Shown piece after piece: positions 34,209 through 41,131 of a stretch of 49,450 nucleotides of DNA. Source of the DNA: Flaviaesturariibacter aridisoli. GTDB lineage: Bacteria; Bacteroidota; Bacteroidia; Chitinophagales; Chitinophagaceae. The position numbers and the translations under genes were made by a program. The notes beneath the pieces were generated by a model, which saw only the letters and a list, made by a program, of their open reading frames with translations, searched no databases and had not been told where the DNA came from. The first letter of the stretch is position 1; every line of letters begins with the position of its first letter. Location of the stretch: positions 1 to 49,450 of the forward strand of contig NZ_SKFH01000019.1 of NCBI RefSeq assembly GCF_004343705.1. Reading direction: 5' to 3'.

Positions 34209-35375
34209 TCAACTCCGTTGCTTTTCCTGTGCAATGGCCCCTTCCAGTTCGTCGATTGCCGTGTCAAGTGCCCCGGCACCTCCAGCAGGTGGAAAACGAT
34301 ACGGGAAAGTTTCGGCGGCGGCGAGGGCGGCTCGCAGGTCGAAGTCCTCCTGTCGGTAGCAGGGGGCGATGCCTTGCTCCGTTACATGGCGGGCGAGGTA
34401 TTCCTGTTCGGTTTGCCCGGGCGTGGGCACCAGGATGCCGCGGGCACGGAGGGCGGCGAGATCCATCACGGTGCTGTAGCCGCAGCGCGCCACCACGAAG
34501 CGGGCGTTGCGCAACTCGGCTTCCAGCGCTTCGGCTGAAAGGTGGGCGCGCACCGTAACCTGCGGCGGCGCCGGTGGGTTGTTGCTGCTGTTGCCCGGAA
34601 GCCCGCGGAGCAGCAGCACCGGGCCTTCCACCAAGTGCAACTGGGCCAGCAACTGTGCTTCCCAGATGGAGCGTTGCGGCTCGGGGCCGGAGAGCAAAAC
34701 AACGAGTTGGTAGGTTGAAGTTTGTTGTTTGTAGTTCGGCGTATTCGAAGCGGACCCGTCCGCCGAAGCTTCAGCGGAGTCGGAAAAGCGCGAGAGCGGG
34801 CCTATGTATTGGGTGGGTACGGCAGGCAGGGCACTGGGGTGCGACAGGGCGCCGGCGAGGGAGAAATGTTCCCCATCGGGAACCCAGCAGCTGCGAAAGC
34901 GTTCGATGAGCCGGTAATGCAGGGCGCGCAGGGCGCGGTTGCCGGCGGCGCCAAAAGGCGTGCGGATGTCCAGCTGGTGGGTGATGAGGACGCAGGGAAG
35001 CTGCGGGTGATACAGGCCATAGCGGTTGTCGGAAATAACGGCTGCGAGCGGCTGCCGGCGCAGGAAGGCCGTGAGCCACCTGTGTTCGGCCCGGACACTG
35101 TGGCGGAGCTGAGGCAGTTGCCGCATTATTTTCCACAGCCAGCCGCGGCGGCTGCGGGCATAGCGCACGTTATGGCCGGGCAGCTCGTGGTAAGGCAGGT
35201 CCGGGAAGGCATCGCGGAGAAGCCGGCCCGAAGCGCCGCTGCCCCCGAGGTGCACGGCGTGGCCGCGGGCCAGCAGGTTGCGGATGATTGGAAAACAACG
35301 CGTTGCGTGACCGAGCCCCCAATCCAGTGGTGCGACGAGAATAGCGGGTCCGGACGATGCAGAATCGGAGCTCAT
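34209..35375 (-). CDS. MurG-like glycosyltransferase family protein
   Basis: A protein of about 388 residues with a GT-B layout. The N-terminal domain has LVAPLDWGLGHATRC, a glycine-rich loop as in MurG-type enzymes; the C-terminal domain has VARCGYSTVMDLAALRARGILVPTPGQTEQEYLARH, the usual nucleotide-sugar site with a GQxEQ block. A typical start is the ATG at 35375. Residues about 195-222 are an unusual low-complexity insert encoded by repeat DNA (34704-34778), placed between the two domains. Donor and acceptor are unknown. Confidence 0.8.
   Translation of the reverse strand: MSSDSASSGPAILVAPLDWGLGHATRCFPIIRNLLARGHAVHLGGSGASGRLLRDAFPDLPYHELPGHNVRYARSRRGWLWKIMRQLPQLRHSVRAEHRWLTAFLRRQPLAAVISDNRYGLYHPQLPCVLITHQLDIRTPFGAAGNRALRALHYRLIERFRSCWVPDGEHFSLAGALSHPSALPAVPTQYIGPLSRFSDSAEASADGSASNTPNYKQQTSTYQLVVLLSGPEPQRSIWEAQLLAQLHLVEGPVLLLRGLPGNSSNNPPAPPQVTVRAHLSAEALEAELRNARFVVARCGYSTVMDLAALRARGILVPTPGQTEQEYLARHVTEQGIAPCYRQEDFDLRAALAAAETFPYRFPPAGGAGALDTAIDELEGAIAQEKQRS
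34704..34778. repeat. Heptamer array and palindrome inside the glycosyltransferase gene
   Basis: Five 7-nt units related to AAGTTTG (34704-34738) adjoin a 20-bp near-palindrome with one mismatch centred on AAGCTT (34759-34778). Both resemble the intergenic repeats of this window, yet the frame stays open. Confidence 0.6.
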
Positions 35376-35446
35376 GTTAAATTTTACGCCTTTGGCCGAA
35401 ACGCATACCAAAAGGGTCCTAACTTAGTTAGTTTACAAACGAATCT

Positions 35447-35578
35447 ATGAGAAAGTTGTCGGTATATGTGGCATTGTTGTTGACATTGGTTACTGTGACG
35501 ACCAGTTGCCAGCGGAATTATTACTCAGGTAGTGGCCGCGGCAGTAAGTGCGGATGCCCGAGTCAACGTGGAATGTAA
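35447..35578 (+). CDS. 43-residue lipoprotein with C-terminal CGCP motif
   Basis: A very small gene: signal peptide MRKLSVYVALLLTLVTVTTS with lipobox Cys21, leaving a 23-residue mature peptide that ends in KCGCPSQRGM after a Gly/Ser stretch. The paired Cys could bind metal or form a disulfide. The signal peptide, lipobox and the immediately following gene support it being real. It may be co-transcribed with the gene at 35598 (19 bp away). Function unknown. Confidence 0.6.
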   Translation: MRKLSVYVALLLTLVTVTTSCQRNYYSGSGRGSKCGCPSQRGM

Positions 35579-35597
35579 CACATAAAGGGAATGCTAT

Positions 35598-35840
35598 ATG
35601 GAAAACGGTAAACGAGACCTCTTGGTCCTTCTGAAGGAGCAGAATCAGAGCCAGCAAGCACTGAATCGGACCGTGGATTGCCTCAACAAGATCCTGTCGC
35701 AGGTAGAATGCAACGAGGTCTTTTGCGGAGCCCACGAGCTCGTTGCCCGCAACCACATCACCCAAAAGCCGCGCAAGATCCTGAAGGCCGTTGCGACCTT
35801 TGAATTGAAACCTTTCTATTTCCTGATCAACAAGAATTAA
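35598..35840 (+). CDS. Hypothetical 80-residue protein
   Basis: A small polar, probably helical protein (LLVLLKEQNQSQQALNRTVDCLNKILSQVE) with two Cys in its centre (VECNEVFCGAHE) and a basic-aromatic end (FELKPFYFLINKN). No family is recognised and there is no signal peptide. It follows the small lipoprotein gene closely. Its stop overlaps the stop of the convergent aminotransferase gene in TTAA. Confidence 0.55.
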   Translation: MENGKRDLLVLLKEQNQSQQALNRTVDCLNKILSQVECNEVFCGAHELVARNHITQKPRKILKAVATFELKPFYFLINKN

Positions 35841-37096
35841 GCGCGCAGCGCCCGCAGGGCAGCGCCCAGCTTTCCAATCATCTCATCGATCTCTTCTTTC
35901 CGGCAAGTGCCCACGCTCAGACGATACCAGGGGGTCGTACGCGGCGCACCGAATGCATAGAATGGCACCACTGCCAGTTTCGCTTCCTTTAAAATATACG
36001 ACGTTACATCCGACTGGCTTTGCAGCACATTGCCGTCGGCAGTCGTGCGTCCGGCCGCATCGATCTTGATGGTGAGGTAAATGGCCGCTTCGGGCGCTAC
36101 GGCATCCACCGGCAGCCCCTCGCTGCGCAGCAGCATAAAGCCGTCGTAAATGCGCCGCAGCCGCTCTTCCAGCTCCTTTTTAAAATGCGCGAGGTAACGC
36201 TCGATGGCATCGAACTGCACGAGGTAACGGGCTACGGCCTTCTGCTCGGCCATCGGCGCCCAGGCACCCACGTGCGACAGGATCGCCTTCATCTTATTGA
36301 GAATATGCGCGGGCCCGAGGCTCCAGCCCACACGCACCCCCGTGCCGGCAAACACTTTGCTCACCGCATCCACGAACACGGTGTAGGGGCGCATGCCCGG
36401 GTGCAGCGACACCGGGTTGTAGTGACGGATGTCGCCGTACGTAAGCTGCCAGTACATCTGGTCGAACAGCACATAGAGCTTCTTCTCCTGCGCGCCGCGA
36501 CGCGCGTTTTCTTCCACCACCAGGTCGCAGATGGCTTGCAGCTCCTCGCGACGGAACGTCGTGCCCGTGGGGTTTTGCGGCGAGCAGAGCGACAGCAGCG
36601 CGGCGCCGGCAAGGTGCGGCCGCAGGTCTTCGGCCGTCGGCATGAAGTTGTTTTCGGCGGTGGCTTCCACGATAACGTGATTGCCGCCCACGAAGTGCGT
36701 ATAGTGGTTGTTGTTCCAGCTCGGAACGGCGTAGATCACCTTGTCGCCTTTGTCGCAGATGGCGCGGTACAGGGCGTAGATCAGCGGGCGTCCGCCCGAG
36801 GCGACGAGGATCTCGTCGAGGCCGTATTCGAGGTTCTGGAAACGGCGGCTGAACGCCGCGATCGATTCGCGCAGATCGAGGTTGCCCTCGCCAAGCGGGT
36901 AGTTGGTGAAATGCTGGCGATACGCCTCCACGATGCCGTCTTCGAGTTCCTGCGGGATCGGGAAGATCTGCGGGTCGAAGTCGCCGACCGTAAAGTTGTA
37001 GATGGTCTCACCCTGGCGGATGCGCTCGCGGATCTCGCCGCCAAGCTTGACGATCTCGGAACCGATCAGGGTCTCGGAAAGGTGGGAAAGTTTCAT
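35837..37096 (-). CDS. PLP-dependent aminotransferase, class I/II
   Basis: A 419-residue fold-type I aminotransferase of the aspartate aminotransferase group. Visible: the N-terminal substrate segment NFTVGDFDP, the PLP-stacking region SWNNNHY, CSPQNPTGT with the Asn that contacts PLP, FDQMYW, the Schiff-base Lys in AVSKVFAGTGVRVGW, and the carboxylate-binding Arg in WYRLSVGT. The amino-acid substrate is not certain. ATG at 37096 follows an exact -7 box by 16 nt. Confidence 0.9.
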   Translation of the reverse strand: MKLSHLSETLIGSEIVKLGGEIRERIRQGETIYNFTVGDFDPQIFPIPQELEDGIVEAYRQHFTNYPLGEGNLDLRESIAAFSRRFQNLEYGLDEILVASGGRPLIYALYRAICDKGDKVIYAVPSWNNNHYTHFVGGNHVIVEATAENNFMPTAEDLRPHLAGAALLSLCSPQNPTGTTFRREELQAICDLVVEENARRGAQEKKLYVLFDQMYWQLTYGDIRHYNPVSLHPGMRPYTVFVDAVSKVFAGTGVRVGWSLGPAHILNKMKAILSHVGAWAPMAEQKAVARYLVQFDAIERYLAHFKKELEERLRRIYDGFMLLRSEGLPVDAVAPEAAIYLTIKIDAAGRTTADGNVLQSQSDVTSYILKEAKLAVVPFYAFGAPRTTPWYRLSVGTCRKEEIDEMIGKLGAALRALRA

Positions 37097-37112
37097 GCGT
37101 ACCGTATTAGCG

Positions 37113-37120
37113 CAAAAGTA
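37113..37120 (-). promoter_or_regulatory. -7 box of the aminotransferase gene
   Basis: TACTTTTG, exact TAnnTTTG match, 16 nt before the ATG at 37096. Confidence 0.5.
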
Positions 37121-37147
37121 AGGGCGGGCTTACGGGGAAAGTAAAAA

Positions 37148-37208
37148 AGTCCGAAGTGGGAAGTCGGAACCATTGGCTCTGCTTCCCACTTCGGACTTCC
37201 GACTTAAG
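37148..37208. repeat. Facing heptamer arrays (AAGTCCG/AAGTGGG family)
   Basis: AGTCCGA, AGTGGGA, AGTCGGA (37148-37169) face TTCCCAC, TTCGGAC, TTCCGAC (37182-37208): a nearly perfect 20-bp inverted repeat. On the minus strand it follows the yceI stop by 8 nt and could act as a terminator. Confidence 0.65.
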
Positions 37209-37215
37209 TACTTAA

Positions 37216-37800
37216 TTATTTGGCTTGTGCAAACTCAAGGCGGAGGTCGATGGCGATCTCGTTGCCCACTACGGCGCCACCAGCTTCGGTGAGGCTGTTC
37301 CATTTGAGGCCGTAGTCAAACCGGTTGATCGTGCCCGACGCCTTGAAGCCGGCCTTGATGTTGCCCCAGGGATCTTTCACGGTGCCACCATAGGTGACTT
37401 TGAACACGACGGGTTTGGTCACGTTACGGATGCTGAGGTTGCCTTTCAGCTCATACTGGTTGCCCGACACTTTGCGGAACGAGGTGCCGGTAAAGTTCAT
37501 GGCCGGGTATTGGGCGGCATTGAAGAAGTCGTCGCCTTTCAGGTGCTTGTCGCGCCCTTCGTTGTCGGTGTTGATGCTGTTGACGTCCACGCTGAAGTTG
37601 ATCTTCGCGTCGGTGAAGTCGGGCTTTGCGCTCTGCAGCGAACCGTTGAATTTCTTAAAGGATCCTTCCACTTCGGAGATCACGAGGTGCGAAACGGTAA
37701 AGCGGACGTTGGAGTGAACGGGGTCTACGTTCCAGGTCGATTGGGCAAAGAGGCCGGAAGTGCTCAGCAAAAGCGCGGCGGCTACGAACAGTTTTTTCAT
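37216..37800 (-). CDS. YceI-family periplasmic protein
   Basis: A 194-residue exported lipocalin-like protein. Signal peptide MKKLFVAAALLLSTSGLFAQ, then the YceI start STWNVDPVHSNVRFTVSHLVISEVEGSF and the conserved core DDFFNAAQYPAMNFTGTSF. Family members bind long isoprenoid or lipid chains in a barrel, and several respond to stress. The promoter has an exact -7 box (TAGGTTTG) 20 nt upstream and a 16-bp palindrome over the -33 region, so it is probably controlled by a repressor or activator. No cytochrome b561 gene is adjacent. Confidence 0.93.
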   Translation of the reverse strand: MKKLFVAAALLLSTSGLFAQSTWNVDPVHSNVRFTVSHLVISEVEGSFKKFNGSLQSAKPDFTDAKINFSVDVNSINTDNEGRDKHLKGDDFFNAAQYPAMNFTGTSFRKVSGNQYELKGNLSIRNVTKPVVFKVTYGGTVKDPWGNIKAGFKASGTINRFDYGLKWNSLTEAGGAVVGNEIAIDLRLEFAQAK

Positions 37801-37820
37801 GTGGTTTGTTTAAAAGAAAG

Positions 37821-37828
37821 CAAACCTA
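37821..37828 (-). promoter_or_regulatory. -7 box of yceI
   Basis: TAGGTTTG, exact TAnnTTTG match, 20 nt before the ATG at 37800. Confidence 0.5.
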
Positions 37829-37837
37829 CACGCAATT

Positions 37838-37853
37838 CAATGTTAGAACATTG
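37838..37853. promoter_or_regulatory. Palindromic operator candidate upstream of yceI
   Basis: CAATGTT-AG-AACATTG is a perfect 7-bp inverted repeat with a 2-bp centre, placed 10-25 bp upstream of the -7 box, where it would cover the -33 element. Confidence 0.5.
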
Positions 37854-37961
37854 ACATAGATCAAGAAATGGTGCAAGGACCCTTTTCGCGGCTTTTCTAT
37901 GGAATGACCAGCCAATAAGGACGATTGAATACCGAAGGCAGCTGCGGATGAAGCCGTTGGC

Positions 37962-38333
37962 CTATAGCTCCTGGGCGGGATCCCAGAATTTTTGCGCGAA
38001 GTCCTGCACCTGGTCGTCCACCACGTTGACTCCTTCTTTTTCCAGCAACTGCTGCATCCGGTCGGGTTCGCCGAAGTGGGCCTTGCCGGTGAGGAGCCCA
38101 AGGCGATTCACCACGCGGTGCGCGGGCACTTTGGGCCGGATGTGGTGGCAGTTGTTCATGGCCCAGCCCACCATCCGCGAAGAGCCCCGCGTGCCGAGGG
38201 CCGCGGCGATGGCGCCGTAGGAAGTTACGCGGCCCTTGGGTATCTGCCGCACCACGTCGTATACCTGCGCAAAGAACGACTCCTTGTCGGTCTGACCCGA
38301 AGGTGTGACCTTTTTGAGCGGCGTCTTTTTCAT
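37962..38333 (-). CDS. Alkyltransferase-like (ATL) DNA-binding protein
   Basis: A 123-residue protein of the MGMT family. It has the DNA-binding helix-turn-helix and Arg finger (SYGAIAAALGTRGSSRMVGWAMNNC) and the active-site block reads PAHRVV where methyltransferases have PCHRV: the acceptor Cys is replaced by Ala. It thus cannot repair alkyl groups itself and belongs with ATL proteins, which flag O6-alkylguanine for nucleotide excision repair (family knowledge; ATLs often have Trp here). ATG 38333 is 4 nt after TACCTTTC, one base off the -7 consensus. Confidence 0.85.
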   Translation of the reverse strand: MKKTPLKKVTPSGQTDKESFFAQVYDVVRQIPKGRVTSYGAIAAALGTRGSSRMVGWAMNNCHHIRPKVPAHRVVNRLGLLTGKAHFGEPDRMQQLLEKEGVNVVDDQVQDFAQKFWDPAQEL

Positions 38334-38360
38334 ACCGGAAAGGTAAGGGCATTCGGGTAC

Positions 38361-38576
38361 GTGAGCCGTGAGGCGTGAGGCGTGAGGCGTGAATGCTGAC
38401 GCCGTCGGCAATCGGCAATGCTGGCGCCCGTAACGAAGAACGGCTGCCATTGGCAGCCTTTCTTTATATCGTATTGCCGGCTAACGGCGCCTCACGCCTC
38501 ACGCCTCACGCTCACGCTCACGGCTCACGGCTCACGCCTCACGGCTCACGGCTCACGGCTCACGCCTCACGCTTCC
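38361..38576. repeat. Opposed heptamer arrays GTGAGGC / CTCACGC around a hairpin
   Basis: Four GTGAGGC-type units (38361-38392) face about twelve CTCACGC/CTCACGG-type units (38491-38576). Between them are two CGGCAAT units (38405-38420) and a hairpin GGCTGCC-ATT-GGCAGCC (38442-38458). The right array supplies the last codons and stop of the gene ending at 38560. Confidence 0.75.
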
Positions 38577-38754
38577 TTTTCTCCGCCAGCAGCTCGCTGC
38601 GCCGGGGCTCGGGCACGGATTCGTACTCGTAGGGACAATGCTTGCAGCCCATGCCGCAGCAGTAGCCGCGCCTCAGGTGGTGCTTTTCGGTAAGCACCAC
38701 GTAGCCCTGCTCATTCCAGTAATAATCTTCGCCCTCAACCAGCGGGTTGTTCAT
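38560..38754 (-). CDS. DUF5522-like Cys-rich small protein
   Basis: A 64-residue protein whose core reads YYWNEQGYVVLTEKHHLRRG followed by YCCGMGCKHCPY, a Cys cluster likely to bind Zn or Fe-S. This matches small Bacteroidota proteins annotated as DUF5522; function unknown. Its start overlaps the 3' end of trmB by 20 bp, so the two are translationally coupled. The last residues and the stop are read from a CTCACGC heptamer array, so the natural C-terminus may have been replaced. Confidence 0.7.
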   Translation of the reverse strand: MNNPLVEGEDYYWNEQGYVVLTEKHHLRRGYCCGMGCKHCPYEYESVPEPRRSELLAEKRKREA

Positions 38755-39448
38755 CTTCAAACAATTGTTGCTGGAGTTGCGCATCCAGTTCCGTGCCGGG
38801 GAGCGTGGCCGGCAGCGTGAAGCACACGTAGTGCACGCGGGCCGCACCGGCGATGTCGAGCGATTCGTAGTAGGTCTTGATCTGCAGCTCCGGCTTTATG
38901 TCGGGCTCGGCATACACGTTGTCGGTATGCTCCAGCACGGTGCACCCGTATAGGTCGCACACCTTCCGGGTGAAGGCATACAGGTTGGGCGAGTCGGTCT
39001 TGAGGTGGATCTTTCCGCCGGGTGCGAGGATCTGCTGGTAGCGGCGCAGGAAGCGCGGGTGGGTCAGGCGCTTTTTGGCCTTACCGGTGCGCAGCTGCGG
39101 GTCGGGGAAGGTGATCCAGATCTCGCTCACTTCGGCAGGGGCGAAGAAGCCTTCGATGCCGTCGATGAGGATGCGCAGGAAGGCGGCGTTCTTCAATCCT
39201 TCCGCAAGGGCCTTGCGGGCGCCGGCCCAGATGCGGTTCCCCTTCAGGTCCACGCCGAGAAAATTGCGCTCCGGGTGCATGCGGGCGAGGCCCAGGGTGT
39301 ATTCGCCCTTGCCGCAGGCCAGCTCCAGCGTCAGCGGGTGCTCGTTTTGAAAGAAGTCCTTCCATTTCCCGGCCATACCCTCGGGGTATTGCAGCACGTT
39401 GGGAAAGGTTTCAATTTCTGCGAAGCGAATGAGCTTTTTATGTCCCAT
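38735..39448 (-). CDS. trmB: tRNA (guanine46-N7)-methyltransferase TrmB
   Basis: A 237-residue SAM-dependent enzyme that methylates G46 of tRNAs. SAM motif I is LELACGKGEYTL; the family block WITFPDPQLRTGKAKKRLTHPRFL holds the catalytic Asp and basic residues; IHLKTDSPNLYAFT is the substrate TD motif. Length is usual for the family. It overlaps the downstream DUF5522-like gene. The gap to the left-hand gene (39449-39571) contains only short repeats. Confidence 0.93.
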   Translation of the reverse strand: MGHKKLIRFAEIETFPNVLQYPEGMAGKWKDFFQNEHPLTLELACGKGEYTLGLARMHPERNFLGVDLKGNRIWAGARKALAEGLKNAAFLRILIDGIEGFFAPAEVSEIWITFPDPQLRTGKAKKRLTHPRFLRRYQQILAPGGKIHLKTDSPNLYAFTRKVCDLYGCTVLEHTDNVYAEPDIKPELQIKTYYESLDIAGAARVHYVCFTLPATLPGTELDAQLQQQLFEDEQPAG

Positions 39449-39470
39449 GGGATTGATGGGGTAATGGGGT

Positions 39471-39571
39471 GGCTTCGGCTGCGCTCAGCCTGACATAAGC
39501 CGTCAACCGGGTGAGAAGAAAAGAGTCAAAAAAGAGGTTGCTCCACTGTCACGCTGAGCGTAGTCGAAGCG
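39471..39571. repeat. Two dispersed CTGAGC repeats, opposite orientation
   Basis: Copy 2 (39471-39498) reads CTTCGGCTGCGCTCAGCC on the plus strand; copy 3 (39546-39571) reads CACGCTGAGCGTAGTCGAAG, the reverse orientation. Copy 3 ends at the stop codon of the hydroxylase gene. Confidence 0.5.
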
Positions 39572-40234
39572 TTATTTCTGGAACATTAATTCTTTCACCT
39601 TCTCCTTGTCTTCCTTCTCTTTCTTCAGGTCGAACATGGTGCCGAATACACGGTCCCAGATGGTGGTGCTCACACCATAGCCCTTGCCTTCATCTTTGTA
39701 ATGATGCAGGTGGTGGTTGCGCCACAGGGGCTTCATCCATTTGAAGGGTGGGTTCCAGGCGTGGATGGCGTAGTGCATCGTGCCGTACATCAGGTAGCCG
39801 AGCATAAAGCCCGGGAAGAACACGAACGTATTGCCGTGCAGGCCCAGGTACTGCAGCCCGAAGATGGCCGAGGCCAGGATCAGGCTCGGTACCGGCGGCA
39901 TGAACAGGCGCTGGCGGTCGCGGGGAAAGTGGTGGTGGTTACCGTGCATCACATAAACCACGCGGCGCGCGCGCTCGCTGTCGGCGATGGCGTGAAACAT
40001 AAAGCGGTGGGCGATGTACTCGAAGAGGGTCCAGGAAAAGGCGCCGGCCAGGAAAAGGGCCGCGATCCGCGCCGCGTCGAAGCCGTATTGGTTGTGGGCC
40101 CAAATGGGAAATCCGATGATCACGGGGAGGTACATCCCCCAGATCACCAGCGGGTGGGTTTTCGTCAGCATTTCCAGCACGGGGTTGCGGAACAGCTGGG
40201 CCTGCCCTTTATTATGGATCTTTTCGAATTTCAT
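39572..40234 (-). CDS. Fatty-acid hydroxylase/sterol desaturase family protein
   Basis: A 220-residue membrane di-iron enzyme with about four helices. The histidine boxes are EYIAHRFMFH, HGNHHHFPRD, HYAIH and RNHHLHHYKD, the set seen in fatty-acid 2-hydroxylases (FA2H/Scs7 type) without the cytochrome b5 part. In Bacteroidota it may hydroxylate the acyl chain of sphingolipids or ornithine lipids (inference). ATG 40234 follows an exact -7 box, TAAATTTG, by 20 nt. The C-terminus is Lys/Glu-rich. Confidence 0.87.
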   Translation of the reverse strand: MKFEKIHNKGQAQLFRNPVLEMLTKTHPLVIWGMYLPVIIGFPIWAHNQYGFDAARIAALFLAGAFSWTLFEYIAHRFMFHAIADSERARRVVYVMHGNHHHFPRDRQRLFMPPVPSLILASAIFGLQYLGLHGNTFVFFPGFMLGYLMYGTMHYAIHAWNPPFKWMKPLWRNHHLHHYKDEGKGYGVSTTIWDRVFGTMFDLKKEKEDKEKVKELMFQK

Positions 40235-40254
40235 GCTACACGGTGTTTCCGGGG

Positions 40255-40262
40255 CAAATTTA
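40255..40262 (-). promoter_or_regulatory. -7 box of the hydroxylase gene
   Basis: TAAATTTG, exact TAnnTTTG match, 20 nt before the ATG. It overlaps the stop region of the next upstream gene (ends 40260). Confidence 0.45.
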
Positions 40263-41036
40263 AGCGTTTAACGCTTGATGTGACGGCGTTTGTGTCGGGC
40301 GGGCGGCAAGGGCGAGCAAGGCCTTCGCTTCGGTGCTGAGCATCAGGCCGTAGGTGCCGGTGCGCAGCAGCCAGTGCCGCCGGCGCAGGGAGGCCAGCAG
40401 CTTGGCGGCCCCGCTGGGGCTGAGGCCGAGCTCGGAGCAGATCCGCGGCGTCGATACCGGCCCGCCGCCGGCCGCCACCAACAGCAGCAGGCGGGCCGCG
40501 CGGATCACGCCGCCCGTCTTGGTGCCGGCCATGCCGTTCTTTTTGAGCACCGCCACCAGCTCCGCGCAGCCCGGGAGCGGTCCCGACGGCGCCGACGGTG
40601 CCAGCACCCGCACGGAGCAGGCCGCCAGCCCTCCGCCGGCCCGCGCCGGACGTTCCCGCTCCGGCCCGTCGCTAGGCCGGAGCGGCCGGGGATCCTCCGC
40701 CGCCGCCCGGTCCGAAACCCGGGTGGGAAGATGCAGCTGTGGGGTATGCCGATCCGGGAATTGGAGCGGTAGGACCGGCTCCTGCGGATGCCCCTCTGTT
40801 TTTTGAATGGGTAGGAGCAGGGGGTCCGTATGCCTGTCTGAAGGCGGGATGGGTGTGGGATGAGGATGCGTATTCCTGTCTGAAAATGGCATGGGTGGGT
40901 GCGGTGCCTGCGCCATCCCATCCATGCCCGGCTGCCGGAGCAGGTATTCGAGGACCCCGTTGCGGGCGCTGAGCGCCTGCGTCAGCAGCTCGAGGCGCCG
41001 GATCTCGGCCAGCAGTTGCTCTGGTTGCCATTCCAT
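40260..41036 (-). CDS. Winged-helix-like protein with 14-aa Pro-rich repeats
   Basis: A 258-residue protein of unrecognised family. Residues 1-35 form a likely coiled coil (QLLAEIRRLELLTQALSARNGVLEYLL). Residues about 40-134 are Pro/His-rich with a 14-residue period, most units starting (F/P/V)SDR or FPDR. Residues about 170-250 resemble a winged helix (STPRICSELGLSPSGAAKLLASLRRRHWL, then a turn and LMLSTEAKALLALA). It may be a DNA-binding regulator with a repeat-derived linker. The 42-bp DNA period equals that of the array at 26329. Confidence 0.6.
   Translation of the reverse strand: MEWQPEQLLAEIRRLELLTQALSARNGVLEYLLRQPGMDGMAQAPHPPMPFSDRNTHPHPTPIPPSDRHTDPLLLPIQKTEGHPQEPVLPLQFPDRHTPQLHLPTRVSDRAAAEDPRPLRPSDGPERERPARAGGGLAACSVRVLAPSAPSGPLPGCAELVAVLKKNGMAGTKTGGVIRAARLLLLVAAGGGPVSTPRICSELGLSPSGAAKLLASLRRRHWLLRTGTYGLMLSTEAKALLALAARPTQTPSHQALNA
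40709..40918. repeat. In-frame 42-bp tandem repeats, about 5 copies
   Basis: Copies start at 40709, 40751, 40793, 40835 and 40877, each 42 bp on. The best pair share CTGTCTGAA and ATGGGTG on the plus strand, and several end GTATGC. They encode the 14-residue repeats of the winged-helix-like protein. Confidence 0.7.
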
Positions 41037-41104
41037 ATGCTAAGGTTTTGGTGTCCCCTAATATACGAAACAAACCCGCCCGGCAACCGGCTCCCCGGGC
41101 GGCC

Positions 41105-41112
41105 TATCTTTG
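41105..41112 (+). promoter_or_regulatory. -7 box of the FAH-family gene
   Basis: TATCTTTG, exact TAnnTTTG match, 19 nt before the ATG at 41132. Confidence 0.5.
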
Positions 41113-41131
41113 GCCCCTCAACAACTGTGAT

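Noticed and set aside
38442-38458. Independent terminator hairpin on the plus strand
   Set aside because: GGCTGCC-ATT-GGCAGCC is followed by TTTCTTT, but no plus-strand gene precedes it. It is treated as part of the repeat block.
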